This document shows, piece by piece, positions 38,627 through 48,268 of a DNA stretch of 64,000 bases (within the stretch, counting starts at the first letter, position 1; every line of letters begins with the position of its first letter). The stretch spans positions 620,001-684,000 of the forward strand of contig NZ_CP047656.1 in NCBI RefSeq assembly GCF_009906955.1, in the 5' to 3' direction. This DNA is from Paraglaciecola mesophila. GTDB lineage: Bacteria; Pseudomonadota; Gammaproteobacteria; Enterobacterales; Alteromonadaceae. Made by a program: the position numbers and the translations under genes. The notes beneath the pieces were generated by a model. It had not been told where the DNA came from, ran no database searches, and worked only from the letters and a program-made list of their open reading frames with translations.

Positions 38627-39994
38627 TTAGCGTCTACCGGCTCGGCGCATGGCCTCTGGGGTAAATTCGCGATCTTTTAGGTCAGCATCAAATTCATACA
38701 TCTTTTCCTCATTATCTAACCCTAGGGCTAAATAACGACGAGAGTTTAAGTCGTGATACACATCCAATGTCGACCATTGCGTAGGCACTTCATAATAGTT
38801 GATACCATGAGATATACCTACACGATACAATTCGTTACGGTTATCGTACATATCAGCGACTTGAATTTGCCAGCTGTCTTCATCAATAAAGAACACACGC
38901 TTTTGATAAATATGGCGAAATTCAGGTTTAAGAGTGGCTTCGACGACCCAAACCCGATGTTTTTCAAAACGCGTTAAATCAGGATTGATATGGCCTGGCT
39001 TAAGAATATCTTCATATGACACTTTATCGCTGTGCAAATGGTAGTTATTGTACGCGACATACATCTCTTGTTTGCCTTTAAGCTCCCAGTTGTAACGATC
39101 AGGGGCACCATTGAACATATCAAAATCATCAGAGGTACGTAAGCCATCTGAACCTGTACCTGGTGCATCATACGCTACGTTAGGTGCACGGCGAACTCGG
39201 CGTTGACCTGTATTGTAGGTCCATGCTTGACGTGGCTCACGTATTTGATCCATGGTTTCATGTACTAACAATGCGGTACCTGCTAAACGCGCTGGCGAGG
39301 TCACACTTTGCTTAAACTTTGAGATCACATTTTCTTCAAGTAGCTTCTCTCGTGTCGCATCTTTAGCAGAATACTTTTGCATCAACTCTTCTTCGAAACC
39401 GATGACGTTATAGTCACCAGACGCCGTGGGTGCCGCTTGACCAGCATAGCGTTTAACACTTTCTCCACGGTAACGTAAAATGTGATTCCAAATAGTTTCT
39501 ACACCATTTTGTGGGATAGGAAATGGAATACCAATTGCGGCATTCTTGACGCCATTACCACCTTGAATCAGTTCAGCCATAACTGCATTTTTCGCTGTTT
39601 CGTCATACACAAACTGAGGCAGTGACGCTGAACGGCGTGATTGGTAAATCGGCATTTTATAAGTGTCAGGATAGGCTTTAAACAATTCTTTTTGGCCATC
39701 ACTTAGAAACTCTGCATATTCCTGATAGTTTTTAGCGGTGATAGTAAATAACACTTTATCATCCGCAAACGGATCAGGGTGATGATCACCTTTGCTGTAG
39801 CCTGCAGGTGGTTTAGTAATACCACCTGTCCAAGCTGGAATGCTGCCATCTGCATTGCCGGCTTTAACTGCACCGACAGGGGTTAATTCACCACCTAGTT
39901 TTGCGGCTTCGGCTTCAGATACCTTGGCTTGAATCAAGCCAGAATTGAACGTTAGCGCCATTGCAGACGCGATGAGAGCAAATCTTCTAATCAT
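38627..39994 (-). CDS. DUF1329 (LolA/LolB-like fold) exported protein
   Basis: A 455-residue protein of the DUF1329 family, with a signal peptide (hydrophobic 7-22, cleavage after IQA). Conserved stretches are AAKLGGELTPVGAVKAGNADGSIPAWTGG (shown in part), DPFADDKVLFTITAKNY, ETIWNHILRYRG and KHRVWVVEATLKPEFRHIYQKR. The family is assigned a LolA/LolB-like fold that can bind lipid. It lies 11 bases after the DUF1302 gene and, with the YCF48 and RND genes, forms a set often seen together in gammaproteobacteria. A periplasmic shuttle between pump and outer-membrane barrel is a reasonable inference, not shown. Confidence 0.9.
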   Translation of the reverse strand: MIRRFALIASAMALTFNSGLIQAKVSEAEAAKLGGELTPVGAVKAGNADGSIPAWTGGITKPPAGYSKGDHHPDPFADDKVLFTITAKNYQEYAEFLSDGQKELFKAYPDTYKMPIYQSRRSASLPQFVYDETAKNAVMAELIQGGNGVKNAAIGIPFPIPQNGVETIWNHILRYRGESVKRYAGQAAPTASGDYNVIGFEEELMQKYSAKDATREKLLEENVISKFKQSVTSPARLAGTALLVHETMDQIREPRQAWTYNTGQRRVRRAPNVAYDAPGTGSDGLRTSDDFDMFNGAPDRYNWELKGKQEMYVAYNNYHLHSDKVSYEDILKPGHINPDLTRFEKHRVWVVEATLKPEFRHIYQKRVFFIDEDSWQIQVADMYDNRNELYRVGISHGINYYEVPTQWSTLDVYHDLNSRRYLALGLDNEEKMYEFDADLKDREFTPEAMRRAGRR

Positions 39995-40005
39995 AATATA
40001 GCTCC

Positions 40006-42072
40006 TTAGATAGAATACTTGATATTAAAAGAAACATAATCACGGTCCGATAGGGTATTTGTTGTGCCTTGCCCGCCCCAGAACGAGTTATAAGATGCAG
40101 TGGCTGACCATCTGCTTAAGTAATCAAAGGTCAAAGCGATACTGGCTGACTTTCTATCTTCTACAAACAAAAACATTGGATCCGGCGTTATACCATTTAC
40201 ATCATGCGCGAATGTGCCCCGCGCCTGTAAATTGACACCTGAAAAAACATTGTTAAACGAGGCGTTAGCGAGCAAACGGTATCCCCACGCACTAGAGGTC
40301 GGAAACGGGTTTGTTTCTGGGCCATCAGAAAGCCCTATATGTAGGCCTTCACGGGAATTGCCATCGGCTGTCGGCGCTAATGAAGGAGTACGCACTGAAC
40401 CAGGACCGTTTAAACGAATAACGTTTGGATCTGGAAAGTCCTGAATACTCACGTACCCTACTTCACCTAACACCACTAAATTATCCGTGCCCAGCGCAGG
40501 GCCAAAAATATGCGTGGCTGTCACCTGCATTTGTAAGGTATCAGACTCAATAAAGCCTGTTGCCGTTTCACCAGGGCCAGTGGTGAAACCTTGGAAACCG
40601 TCTAATTGAGAGATACCGGCTAAATCAGGGCGTATCCCCGCAATCGCCAATTGTTGTGGCATCGCAGCATACAGTAGTTCAACATCATCTATCTGTAACG
40701 GCTCATCAACACGGTAAGCAATTTCACCTGCTAGCGCAGTCGTGCCTACGTTTGTATTAAAGCTGAAACCATATAACTTTAGATCTTCAGGATACACAAA
40801 ACCTGTTTTGGTAAAGGCGCGAAGATCCGTTACATTCTCTTTCGTAATTTCAGTGGTAGCCAACATAGCCAAGTCAGCTGCAATTGCTTCAGAGGTAAAG
40901 TCAGAGGTTAAGCCTGATATTAATGGGCGCTGACTATGGTAATTAAGCATATAGAAATTGAACTCGGTTTCGTTCAACTCCTCCGCATAGTAGCCGATTT
41001 TAATCCCGTACTGTCCTTGGTCGTCTGCATTTTCATGAGCTCTATCACTGTAACCACGTACAGCTACTTTAGTGGGGTACGCGAGATAGGCTTGCCCTAT
41101 TTGTCCCGAATCTGCTCCGGCAGCTAACGCTGCACCTAACCCATTCAAACCACTAAGCAGAAAATCTAAATCAATATCTGGATTACCGCTAAAGCCTAAT
41201 TGAATATTTTGCGCTTGACCGCCTTCGCCCGCAAAGTCATTGGTGGAAAAATAACTACCGGCTTGCGGCAAACGGCTGCGCTCCCACTCATACTGGTAAT
41301 ACATAGATAGACTGAGGTTTTCGGTTAATCCGAATTGGGCGAACACCATACCCACAGGGATAAAAACTTCTTTTAATTCAGCACCAGGTGCTTGAGCACG
41401 AGAGACGTCAACAGGGTTAGTTGAGTTAATACCGTGCTGAATAAAGGTACTTTCCCCCCAACTGACCACTTGGTCACCCACCCGGAAAGTCACAGGCATA
41501 TCACCTATGTAAAAATCAGAATAGAAATAAGCATCTAGAAAACGTACATCTGAACACAGTTCTTCACTTGCCGTGGACGATGCGCATGGATCTTGAGTAG
41601 TGCCGGTAATTGGATTTTGCCAATCACGGGAGCTGTCTTTCATTTCAAAATCGTAAAAATACATGCCACGTATAAATACGCCCATGTTTTTGTACTGAAT
41701 ATCTAACTCGTGCACACCTTTAAACAAGGTAGAAAAAGGATTACCTTTTTCGTAATTTAGGGTACTTAAATCACCGTTAGTGGAATAACCACCCGTTCCA
41801 AGCGCCCAAACATCTGCTGAACTGTAAATTGGGTTGGTTGCTGGATTGTAACCAGTCCAATCAAATTGTACGCCATTGCTGTTGCCTACCCGTGAAAAAT
41901 CACGTTCTTCAACGCGTATACTGGTTCCCAAAGAAAAGTTCGAGTCAAAGGTAACTGACCAATCGCCATCACTCCAACTGGCGGCTTGTGCTGGCATCAA
42001 TGCTGCACCTATAAGCCCCATCATGCCTAACGCTATAGGCGACTTTTTAAACCCGAAGAATTCTTGATTCAT
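40006..42072 (-). CDS. DUF1302 predicted outer-membrane beta-barrel
   Basis: A 688-residue protein of the DUF1302 family with a signal peptide (about 1-30, cleavage after AQA). The mature start SWSDGDWSVTFDSNFSLGTSIRVEERD is the family hallmark, and the C-terminus ends in alternating polar and aromatic residues (YVSFNIKYSI), as outer-membrane barrels often do. Many alternating strand-like stretches support a barrel. It is the first gene of the four-gene locus and so probably the most expressed. The promoter lies in 42073-42252. Transport of a hydrophobic substrate through or into the outer membrane is inference. Confidence 0.9.
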   Translation of the reverse strand: MNQEFFGFKKSPIALGMMGLIGAALMPAQAASWSDGDWSVTFDSNFSLGTSIRVEERDFSRVGNSNGVQFDWTGYNPATNPIYSSADVWALGTGGYSTNGDLSTLNYEKGNPFSTLFKGVHELDIQYKNMGVFIRGMYFYDFEMKDSSRDWQNPITGTTQDPCASSTASEELCSDVRFLDAYFYSDFYIGDMPVTFRVGDQVVSWGESTFIQHGINSTNPVDVSRAQAPGAELKEVFIPVGMVFAQFGLTENLSLSMYYQYEWERSRLPQAGSYFSTNDFAGEGGQAQNIQLGFSGNPDIDLDFLLSGLNGLGAALAAGADSGQIGQAYLAYPTKVAVRGYSDRAHENADDQGQYGIKIGYYAEELNETEFNFYMLNYHSQRPLISGLTSDFTSEAIAADLAMLATTEITKENVTDLRAFTKTGFVYPEDLKLYGFSFNTNVGTTALAGEIAYRVDEPLQIDDVELLYAAMPQQLAIAGIRPDLAGISQLDGFQGFTTGPGETATGFIESDTLQMQVTATHIFGPALGTDNLVVLGEVGYVSIQDFPDPNVIRLNGPGSVRTPSLAPTADGNSREGLHIGLSDGPETNPFPTSSAWGYRLLANASFNNVFSGVNLQARGTFAHDVNGITPDPMFLFVEDRKSASIALTFDYLSRWSATASYNSFWGGQGTTNTLSDRDYVSFNIKYSI

Positions 42073-42252
42073 CCTTACCTCCCTTGTCGTTCGTACTAGG
42101 TACTAACATTACATTCAATATAACCACTTAAATTTAACAAAATGATTACACCAATCAGCTTGGATAGCAAGTACTAATCGTACCAGTAATTAGTCTTATA
42201 AATTCTTTATTTTCAGTGCCTTGCAATTACCTTTGTATAAAAAATAACCCGA

Positions 42253-42474
42253 TCAGACTATTTTTTCTAGACTACTTATCTTATTAGTATCAGTGATGAT
42301 TAGCCGAAAACGGCCATGAATTCCATTATGTTGGATAAAAGGACGTAAGTTTTTAGCGGGAAGTTGTACTCGTTTGCCATTGTCTGCAAGTACAATCACA
42401 TTTAGAGTACTGGTGAGGTAAAGTGACTCACAGCGCTCATAACTGAGCGCTAATCTAAAATACAAGGTCTGCAT
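42253..42474 (-). CDS. DUF2835-family small protein
   Basis: A 73-residue protein of the DUF2835 family. The consensus pattern is visible: YFRLALSYERCESLY, then GKRVQLPAKNLRPFI and GIHGRFRLII. It starts two bases after the pepN stop, so it is very likely cotranscribed with pepN. It is predicted soluble, of unknown function; its residues resemble a small beta-barrel that might bind nucleic acid, but that is speculation. Confidence 0.88.
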   Translation of the reverse strand: MQTLYFRLALSYERCESLYLTSTLNVIVLADNGKRVQLPAKNLRPFIQHNGIHGRFRLIITDTNKISSLEKIV

Positions 42475-42476
42475 GG

Positions 42477-45098
42477 TTATGCTTTATAATTAAGGCTCTT
42501 GCTGACTTTTTCTATCAAGTCTTTACTGAGTGTTTTGCAATCAGCAATTCTTGCCAATTGATAGCGCATCAGCTCTTGTCGTGTATCATCAAACTTTTGC
42601 CACTGGGTTAATGGTGTAATAATCCTTGCGGCAACCTGTGGATTTACGCTATTGAGCTTTAAAATATAATCGGCCAAGAAGCGATAACCGCTACCGTCAA
42701 TAGCGTGAAACCCTAATACATTATAAAAAGCGAAACTTCCTAACACTGAGCGCACCCTATTCGGGTTGTCTAAGCTAAATTTTTCATGGCTAAGCAACAA
42801 AGGTAACCTAGCAAGGATATCGCTACGTTCCATATTCGCATGTAAGGCAAACCATTTATCAAGTACCAGAGGGTCTCGGCGCCAACGTTCTTCAAATTGA
42901 ACCATTAGATTATCAAACTGCGCAACAGGACCATACTGTGCAGCTTTAAGCACGCCGAGGCTGTCAGTCATATTATCGGCACTGGCAAATTGCGCTGATA
43001 ACAATTTACTGGCTTGAGGTGCATCGCCTTGCACCAAATAACTCAAACTCAAATTACGCAAGCGACGTTTATCCACATCGTCAGCATTATACTGATAAGA
43101 ACCAATGATTTGCTTGTTATACAATGCCAACCACTTTTCAGATAACGACGTAGCCATTAAATTCCGAATACTTCGCTGAGCATGGTATAAGGCTTCTACG
43201 TGGATCTCATCTACTTGTTGGCTTAACGTTTCAAAGCTAGGCACACTTAACATAGCTGCTGCCAGAGCAGGGTTAGAGTCAGCCAAATCAAACATCCCAC
43301 TAACTGCAACCAGCATACTATCGAACAACTCTTCATCAGGGCTGTCAGGCGTTGTAGCGAGAGAATGAATACAACGACTGTACAAACTTTGGCTCGCGTC
43401 CCAACGTGAAAACTCATCCGAACTATGTAAGATAATGTGGCTAAGTTGCTGATGACTGTACGGGTACTCCACTTTGACAGGAGCACTAAAATTAAGTAGC
43501 AGAGATGGCGTTGGCTTTTCACTCAAGCCACTGACACTAATTTCATGCTTGGCTTGGGTTAATTCGACCATTTTCGCCTTAAGTTCAGGAACAGAATCAT
43601 CATAGATTATCGCCCCTTGCTGGTCGAGCAATTCAAACTTGAACGGAATGTGCAGTGCACCCTTTTGCGCTTGATCTGCAGTAGGCGGTGTACTTTGTGT
43701 GATGGTAAGTGTATAGCGTCCCGAACTTTGTTCAAAGGTATCGGTCACTGTTACCTTAGGGGTACCTGACTGACTGTACCAAAGTCTGAAATGACTAAGA
43801 TCAACGTGAGTTGCATCTTGCATCGCCTGCACAAAATCATCACAGGTTACGGCTTGACCGTCAAAGCGCTCGAAATATAAATCAATACCTTTTCGAAACC
43901 CATCTGCACCTAATAGCGTGTGCATCATGCGAATCACCTCTGCCCCTTTGTCGTAAACAGTGACTGTGTAGAAATTATTCATTTCAATCACTTCTTCAGG
44001 CCGGATCGGATGGGCCATCGCACTGGCATCTTCGGCAAACTGGTGTTCACGAATAATCTGTACATTCTTAATACGATTAAACACAGGAGAGGACATGTCC
44101 GCACTAAACTGCTGATCTCGGAATACGGTCAAACCTTCTTTTAAACTCAATTGAAACCAATCTCTACATGTGACACGATTTCCTGTCCAGTTATGGAAGT
44201 ATTCGTGACCAATAACGGCTTCAATATTAAAAAAGTCATCATCTGTAGCAGACTGCGCATCGGCAAGCACAAACTTGCTATTAAAGACATTGAGCCCTTT
44301 ATTCTCCATGGCGCCCATGTTGAAGAAATCCACAGCCACAACCATGTAGATGTCTAAGTCATACTCTAACCCGAAGACTTTTTCGTCCCACGCCATGGCT
44401 TTTTTTAGCGACGCAATAGCATGATGACCTTTATCAAGCGCCCCTTTGTCTACGTATAGTTCTAGCACCACATTACGCCCACTTTGGGTGATAAAGTGAT
44501 CACTGAGTAAATCAAAATCACCCGCCACTAAGGCAAATAAATAGCTGGGCTTATTGAACGGATCTTGCCATTTTACCCAATGGCGGCCGTCATCTAACTG
44601 CCCCTTGCCAATTTGATTACCATTTGAAAGTAAATGAGGATAACGTGCTTTATCAGCGAAGATGGTGACGTCGTATTTCGCCAGTACATCGGGCCTGTCG
44701 AGAAAATAAGTAATTTTGCGAAACCCTTCAGCTTCGCACTGAGTACAATACGCCCCAGCGGAAAAATACAGACCTTCTAAGGTTTTATTTTCCCTTGGGT
44801 TAATTTCGGTTTCCACGCACAAGGTGAATGTGTTGGCAGAGGTTTGAATCGACAACTGTTCGTCATTTACAGTGTAGTCGTGTATGGGATCTTCATTTAA
44901 CGTAAGACTAATTAATTTAATACTTTCACCATCTAACACTAACGGGCGGTCGTGTTGGCCGTTTCGGGTAATCTGGCTTGTTGTTATGACGCGAGTATTT
45001 TCAACGTCTAAATGAAATACCATGTCTACATGGCTAATTAGAAAGTCCGGTGTTTGATAGTCACTGCGTTTTTTTGCGACAGGAGATGAAACCGTCAT
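42477..45098 (-). CDS. pepN: Aminopeptidase N
   Basis: An 873-residue M1 zinc aminopeptidase that removes N-terminal residues from peptides in the cytoplasm. The exopeptidase motif GAMENKG, the zinc motif HEYFHNWTG with the third ligand Glu in LSLKEGLTVFRDQQF, and the catalytic tyrosine region (YTVTVYDKGAEVIRM) are all present. The length matches E. coli PepN (870). The ATG has an AGAGGA element upstream. Together with pyrD, zapC, rlmL, uup, rmf and fabA it keeps an order known from E. coli, with insertions between. Confidence 0.97.
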   Translation of the reverse strand: MTVSSPVAKKRSDYQTPDFLISHVDMVFHLDVENTRVITTSQITRNGQHDRPLVLDGESIKLISLTLNEDPIHDYTVNDEQLSIQTSANTFTLCVETEINPRENKTLEGLYFSAGAYCTQCEAEGFRKITYFLDRPDVLAKYDVTIFADKARYPHLLSNGNQIGKGQLDDGRHWVKWQDPFNKPSYLFALVAGDFDLLSDHFITQSGRNVVLELYVDKGALDKGHHAIASLKKAMAWDEKVFGLEYDLDIYMVVAVDFFNMGAMENKGLNVFNSKFVLADAQSATDDDFFNIEAVIGHEYFHNWTGNRVTCRDWFQLSLKEGLTVFRDQQFSADMSSPVFNRIKNVQIIREHQFAEDASAMAHPIRPEEVIEMNNFYTVTVYDKGAEVIRMMHTLLGADGFRKGIDLYFERFDGQAVTCDDFVQAMQDATHVDLSHFRLWYSQSGTPKVTVTDTFEQSSGRYTLTITQSTPPTADQAQKGALHIPFKFELLDQQGAIIYDDSVPELKAKMVELTQAKHEISVSGLSEKPTPSLLLNFSAPVKVEYPYSHQQLSHIILHSSDEFSRWDASQSLYSRCIHSLATTPDSPDEELFDSMLVAVSGMFDLADSNPALAAAMLSVPSFETLSQQVDEIHVEALYHAQRSIRNLMATSLSEKWLALYNKQIIGSYQYNADDVDKRRLRNLSLSYLVQGDAPQASKLLSAQFASADNMTDSLGVLKAAQYGPVAQFDNLMVQFEERWRRDPLVLDKWFALHANMERSDILARLPLLLSHEKFSLDNPNRVRSVLGSFAFYNVLGFHAIDGSGYRFLADYILKLNSVNPQVAARIITPLTQWQKFDDTRQELMRYQLARIADCKTLSKDLIEKVSKSLNYKA

Positions 45099-45200
45099 AG
45101 AGTCCTCTTGAAATATGCGAGTAACCTAAGGTGTCGTTGACGCTTGTGGGAGCAAGCAAGTGCCCGTTGAAAAAACGCAACGACAACCTAGTGTTATCTT

Positions 45201-46718
45201 CTAGATTTTAGTCTGTGTAGGCTCATTCATTGGGATTTTTTCATTACCCACTTCTACTGCTACATCAGGAATAGGAATACGTAATATTTTGACCCCTAAA
45301 TAAGCGTAAATAATCGCTAAAACAGGGTTAATGAGATTGAAAAAAGTATACATAATATAATCAAACGGGTGAACTAACAGCACCCCCTGCATGTATGCTC
45401 CACACGTGTTCCACGGTATCAATGGTGAGGTAATAGTGCCACCATCTTCTAAACTACGAGACAGGTTTAATTGATGTAGGCCGCGCTTAGCATACTCTTC
45501 TTTGTACATGCGACCAGGCATCACGATAGAAATATACTGATCTGCGGTAATAATGTTGGTTCCTAAGCAGGTTAAAATGGTGCGACTTATCATGCTGCCC
45601 GCTGACTTAGCGCCCCGTAAAAATAATGCGACAATGGCCTTAAGCAAACCCGTGCGCTCAAGCACCGCGCCAAAACTCATGGCACAAATAATTAACCAAA
45701 TTGTGTTGAGCATACTCGACATACCGCCGCGACTAAGCAGTGCATTCAGATTTTCGTCGGCAGTGCTGAACGCAACCCCATCAAACAGCGATGTCCACAC
45801 GACAGAAGCCACACCAAGTACGCTTTGCTGACTGTCATCGAGCATACCTTGTATCACGTCAGGTTGAAATATTACTGCCCATACGCCACCAAGCAGCGCA
45901 CCGATGGCCACAGCTGGAAAGGCGGGCATTTTCTTTATCGCCAACGTTAACAATACTGCCAGTGGTACTAGCATCACCCAACTGATATTAAATTCTTGCG
46001 CCAGCAACGTTTGCATTTGCTCGATATTACTCTCCGTGTTTTGTGCTTCCGCTGAAAAACCAATAATGGTAAATAAAATAAGGGCAATGACAAAACTGGG
46101 AACCGTCGTCCACAGCATATAACGGATATGTTCGAAAAGCTCAGTTCCAGCTACGGCAGGTGCAAGATTGGTTGTCTCTGACAGAGGCGATATTTTATCA
46201 CCGAAATAGGCACCTGAAATAACAGCACCTGCAGTGACTGCATCAGACATGCCCATACCAGATGCGACCCCCATTAATGCGACACCGACAGTTGCTGCTG
46301 TCGTCCAAGAACTGCCGATACTCATAGCCACTATGGCGCATATCAAGCAGGTCGCCGCATAGAAAAAAGATGGATTGAGCAGTTCAAGACCGAAGTATAT
46401 TAAAGTCGGCACCGTACCGGATAACATCCAAGTGCCGATTAAGGCACCAACCGCCAATAAAATTAAAATAGCGCCTAAAGATAATGAAATACCTTTTACG
46501 ATACCTTTTTCAATTTCGGCCCAAGTATAGCCGTTCTTAAGACCAATAACCGCCGCCACGCCCATGGAAAACAACAAGGCGATTTGATTAGGCCCAAACG
46601 ATGAATCATCAGAAAAGAGGTAAACCGAAGTACTTAATAAAGCCACTAAAACCACTAAAGGGATGAGGGCGTCTAATAAACTAGGCTCTTTTTTTTGTTT
46701 TAAAATTATATTTTCCAT
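45201..46718 (-). CDS. nhaC: Na+/H+ antiporter NhaC family
   Basis: A 505-residue inner-membrane protein with about 11-12 hydrophobic segments, of the NhaC family. Recognisable blocks are GSSWTTAATVGVALMGVASG, GAYFGDKISPLSETTNLAPA and LTCLGTNIITADQYISIVM, which carry the conserved polar residues of the ion path. It would exchange internal Na+ for external H+. The gene starts two bases after the end of the sodium-dependent transporter gene, so the two are probably cotranscribed, one bringing Na+ in and the other putting it out. Some members prefer malate/lactate exchange, which cannot be excluded. Confidence 0.92.
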   Translation of the reverse strand: MENIILKQKKEPSLLDALIPLVVLVALLSTSVYLFSDDSSFGPNQIALLFSMGVAAVIGLKNGYTWAEIEKGIVKGISLSLGAILILLAVGALIGTWMLSGTVPTLIYFGLELLNPSFFYAATCLICAIVAMSIGSSWTTAATVGVALMGVASGMGMSDAVTAGAVISGAYFGDKISPLSETTNLAPAVAGTELFEHIRYMLWTTVPSFVIALILFTIIGFSAEAQNTESNIEQMQTLLAQEFNISWVMLVPLAVLLTLAIKKMPAFPAVAIGALLGGVWAVIFQPDVIQGMLDDSQQSVLGVASVVWTSLFDGVAFSTADENLNALLSRGGMSSMLNTIWLIICAMSFGAVLERTGLLKAIVALFLRGAKSAGSMISRTILTCLGTNIITADQYISIVMPGRMYKEEYAKRGLHQLNLSRSLEDGGTITSPLIPWNTCGAYMQGVLLVHPFDYIMYTFFNLINPVLAIIYAYLGVKILRIPIPDVAVEVGNEKIPMNEPTQTKI

Positions 46719-46720
46719 CG

Positions 46721-48067
46721 TTAGAAATCCAAAATATTAAGTGAACGGATGAACATGAAAAGAATGATAACCGGACACACAAATTTCAGATACCAAGGCC
46801 ATATTTTCCAGAAAAAGCTATGCTCTGCTTGCTCATTACCCTGCTTTATTTCAGCTAGAATTTGATCTCGCTTCCAAACCCAACCGACAAAGATACTGAG
46901 TGCCAAACCAAGTAATGGTTGGCTGTATTCAGTGGTAATGGAAATGACTAAACCAAACAAATCTTCAAAGTTAAGTATTATGGTACTGCTCATCACGAAA
47001 ATGATCGCACCAAGCAGCCAGACCGCTTTTTTACGGGCTAAACCTTTGCTTTCGACCACGTAGGCTACGGGCACTTCGAGCATCGAAATCGAAGAGGTGA
47101 GTGCCGCTATGACCATCAAGGCAAAAAAGGCGAATGCCACAAAGTAACCCACCATTCCCATGGTGTTAAAGAGTGCTGGAAGCACAGTAAAAATCAGCGA
47201 GTCACCAGCGATTAATTGGCCGCTTTCGGAAAATATTTGTACACCATTATTCAGTGCAACGTACATCGCGGGAATAATCAACATACCCGCTAGGATAGCA
47301 ACACCAATGTCTACTAATGCCACTGATGCGCCTAGTGCAGGAAGGTTCTCATTTTTGCTCACATAGGATCCATACACCAGCATAGTACCGACACCTAAAG
47401 ACATTGAGAAAAACGCTTGCCCCATGGCACTGATCAACAAATCAGCATTTAATATGGCGCTAAAGTCCGGCACTATGTAGGCTTTCCAACCATCCATTGC
47501 TCCGTCTAACGTGGCTACATAGCCGATTAAGAGTAAAATAATCAGAATTAGGGTGGGCATTAAACGTACAGACCAGCGCTCTATCCCGTCACTCACTCCC
47601 CCCACCACGATAGACGCGGTAAGCGCAATAAATAAACCACAGAATAGTAAACTTCGCGCAGTAGACGAACCGGTTAGCCACTGAGAAGCGTCTTCTAAAC
47701 CGATAATTTGGGTAAATGATTCAAAGAAATAGCTAATCATCCAACCGGCAACAATGGCATAAAACGCCAATATCATAGAAACAGTAACGAAACCCCATAC
47801 ACCGGTCGCACGTCCTAAGTTGCTATTGGATATTTTACCTAAGGCATCGACCATGTTCGAGCGTGTCGCCCTGCCAATGATCAGTTCAGCCATTAAAACC
47901 GGATACGCCAGTACGAAGGCCAATAATATGTAAACCAACACAAATGCGGCTCCACCATTACTCGCAACTTGAGTAGGAAACCCCCATATATTACCTAAAC
48001 CAACAGCAGACCCTGCAGCTGCTAAGACAAAACCTATTCGAGATGAAAATTCTCCGCGTGCACTCAT
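46721..48067 (-). CDS. Sodium-dependent transporter, NSS (SNF) family
   Basis: A 448-residue polytopic inner-membrane protein of the neurotransmitter:sodium symporter family, which couples Na+ entry to uptake of amino acids. The N-terminus GFVLAAAGSAVGLGNIWGFP holds the unwound helix 1 that binds sodium and substrate, and LMAELIIGR is a family motif. About 11 membrane segments are present, typical of bacterial SNF members. I choose the ATG at 48067, with AAAGGTG seven bases upstream; the TTG at 48070 is less likely. It precedes nhaC with a two-base gap. The amino acid carried cannot be read from the sequence. Confidence 0.92.
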   Translation of the reverse strand: MSARGEFSSRIGFVLAAAGSAVGLGNIWGFPTQVASNGGAAFVLVYILLAFVLAYPVLMAELIIGRATRSNMVDALGKISNSNLGRATGVWGFVTVSMILAFYAIVAGWMISYFFESFTQIIGLEDASQWLTGSSTARSLLFCGLFIALTASIVVGGVSDGIERWSVRLMPTLILIILLLIGYVATLDGAMDGWKAYIVPDFSAILNADLLISAMGQAFFSMSLGVGTMLVYGSYVSKNENLPALGASVALVDIGVAILAGMLIIPAMYVALNNGVQIFSESGQLIAGDSLIFTVLPALFNTMGMVGYFVAFAFFALMVIAALTSSISMLEVPVAYVVESKGLARKKAVWLLGAIIFVMSSTIILNFEDLFGLVISITTEYSQPLLGLALSIFVGWVWKRDQILAEIKQGNEQAEHSFFWKIWPWYLKFVCPVIILFMFIRSLNILDF

Positions 48068-48223
48068 CAATCACCTTTATCATTATTGTAGTTTTTATGA
48101 GGTTTGTTATGTTCATCAGCACTTGCGATTGAGAACGCATTATTTGGCGGCCGATGGATTTATTATATTTATCGCTAGTTTATCGGTTTGAACACCACCA
48201 TGCTATTAGAAAAGTACCACAAA

Positions 48224-48252
48224 CAAAAAAGGGGCTAGAATGTCTAGCCCCT
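48224..48252 (-). terminator. Terminator of prc
   Basis: On the minus strand AGGGGCTAGA and TCTAGCCCCT form a perfect ten-pair stem with a three-base loop, followed by TTTTTTG. It sits 16 bases after the prc stop codon. Confidence 0.92.
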
Positions 48253-48268
48253 CAACATAGGTTAACGC

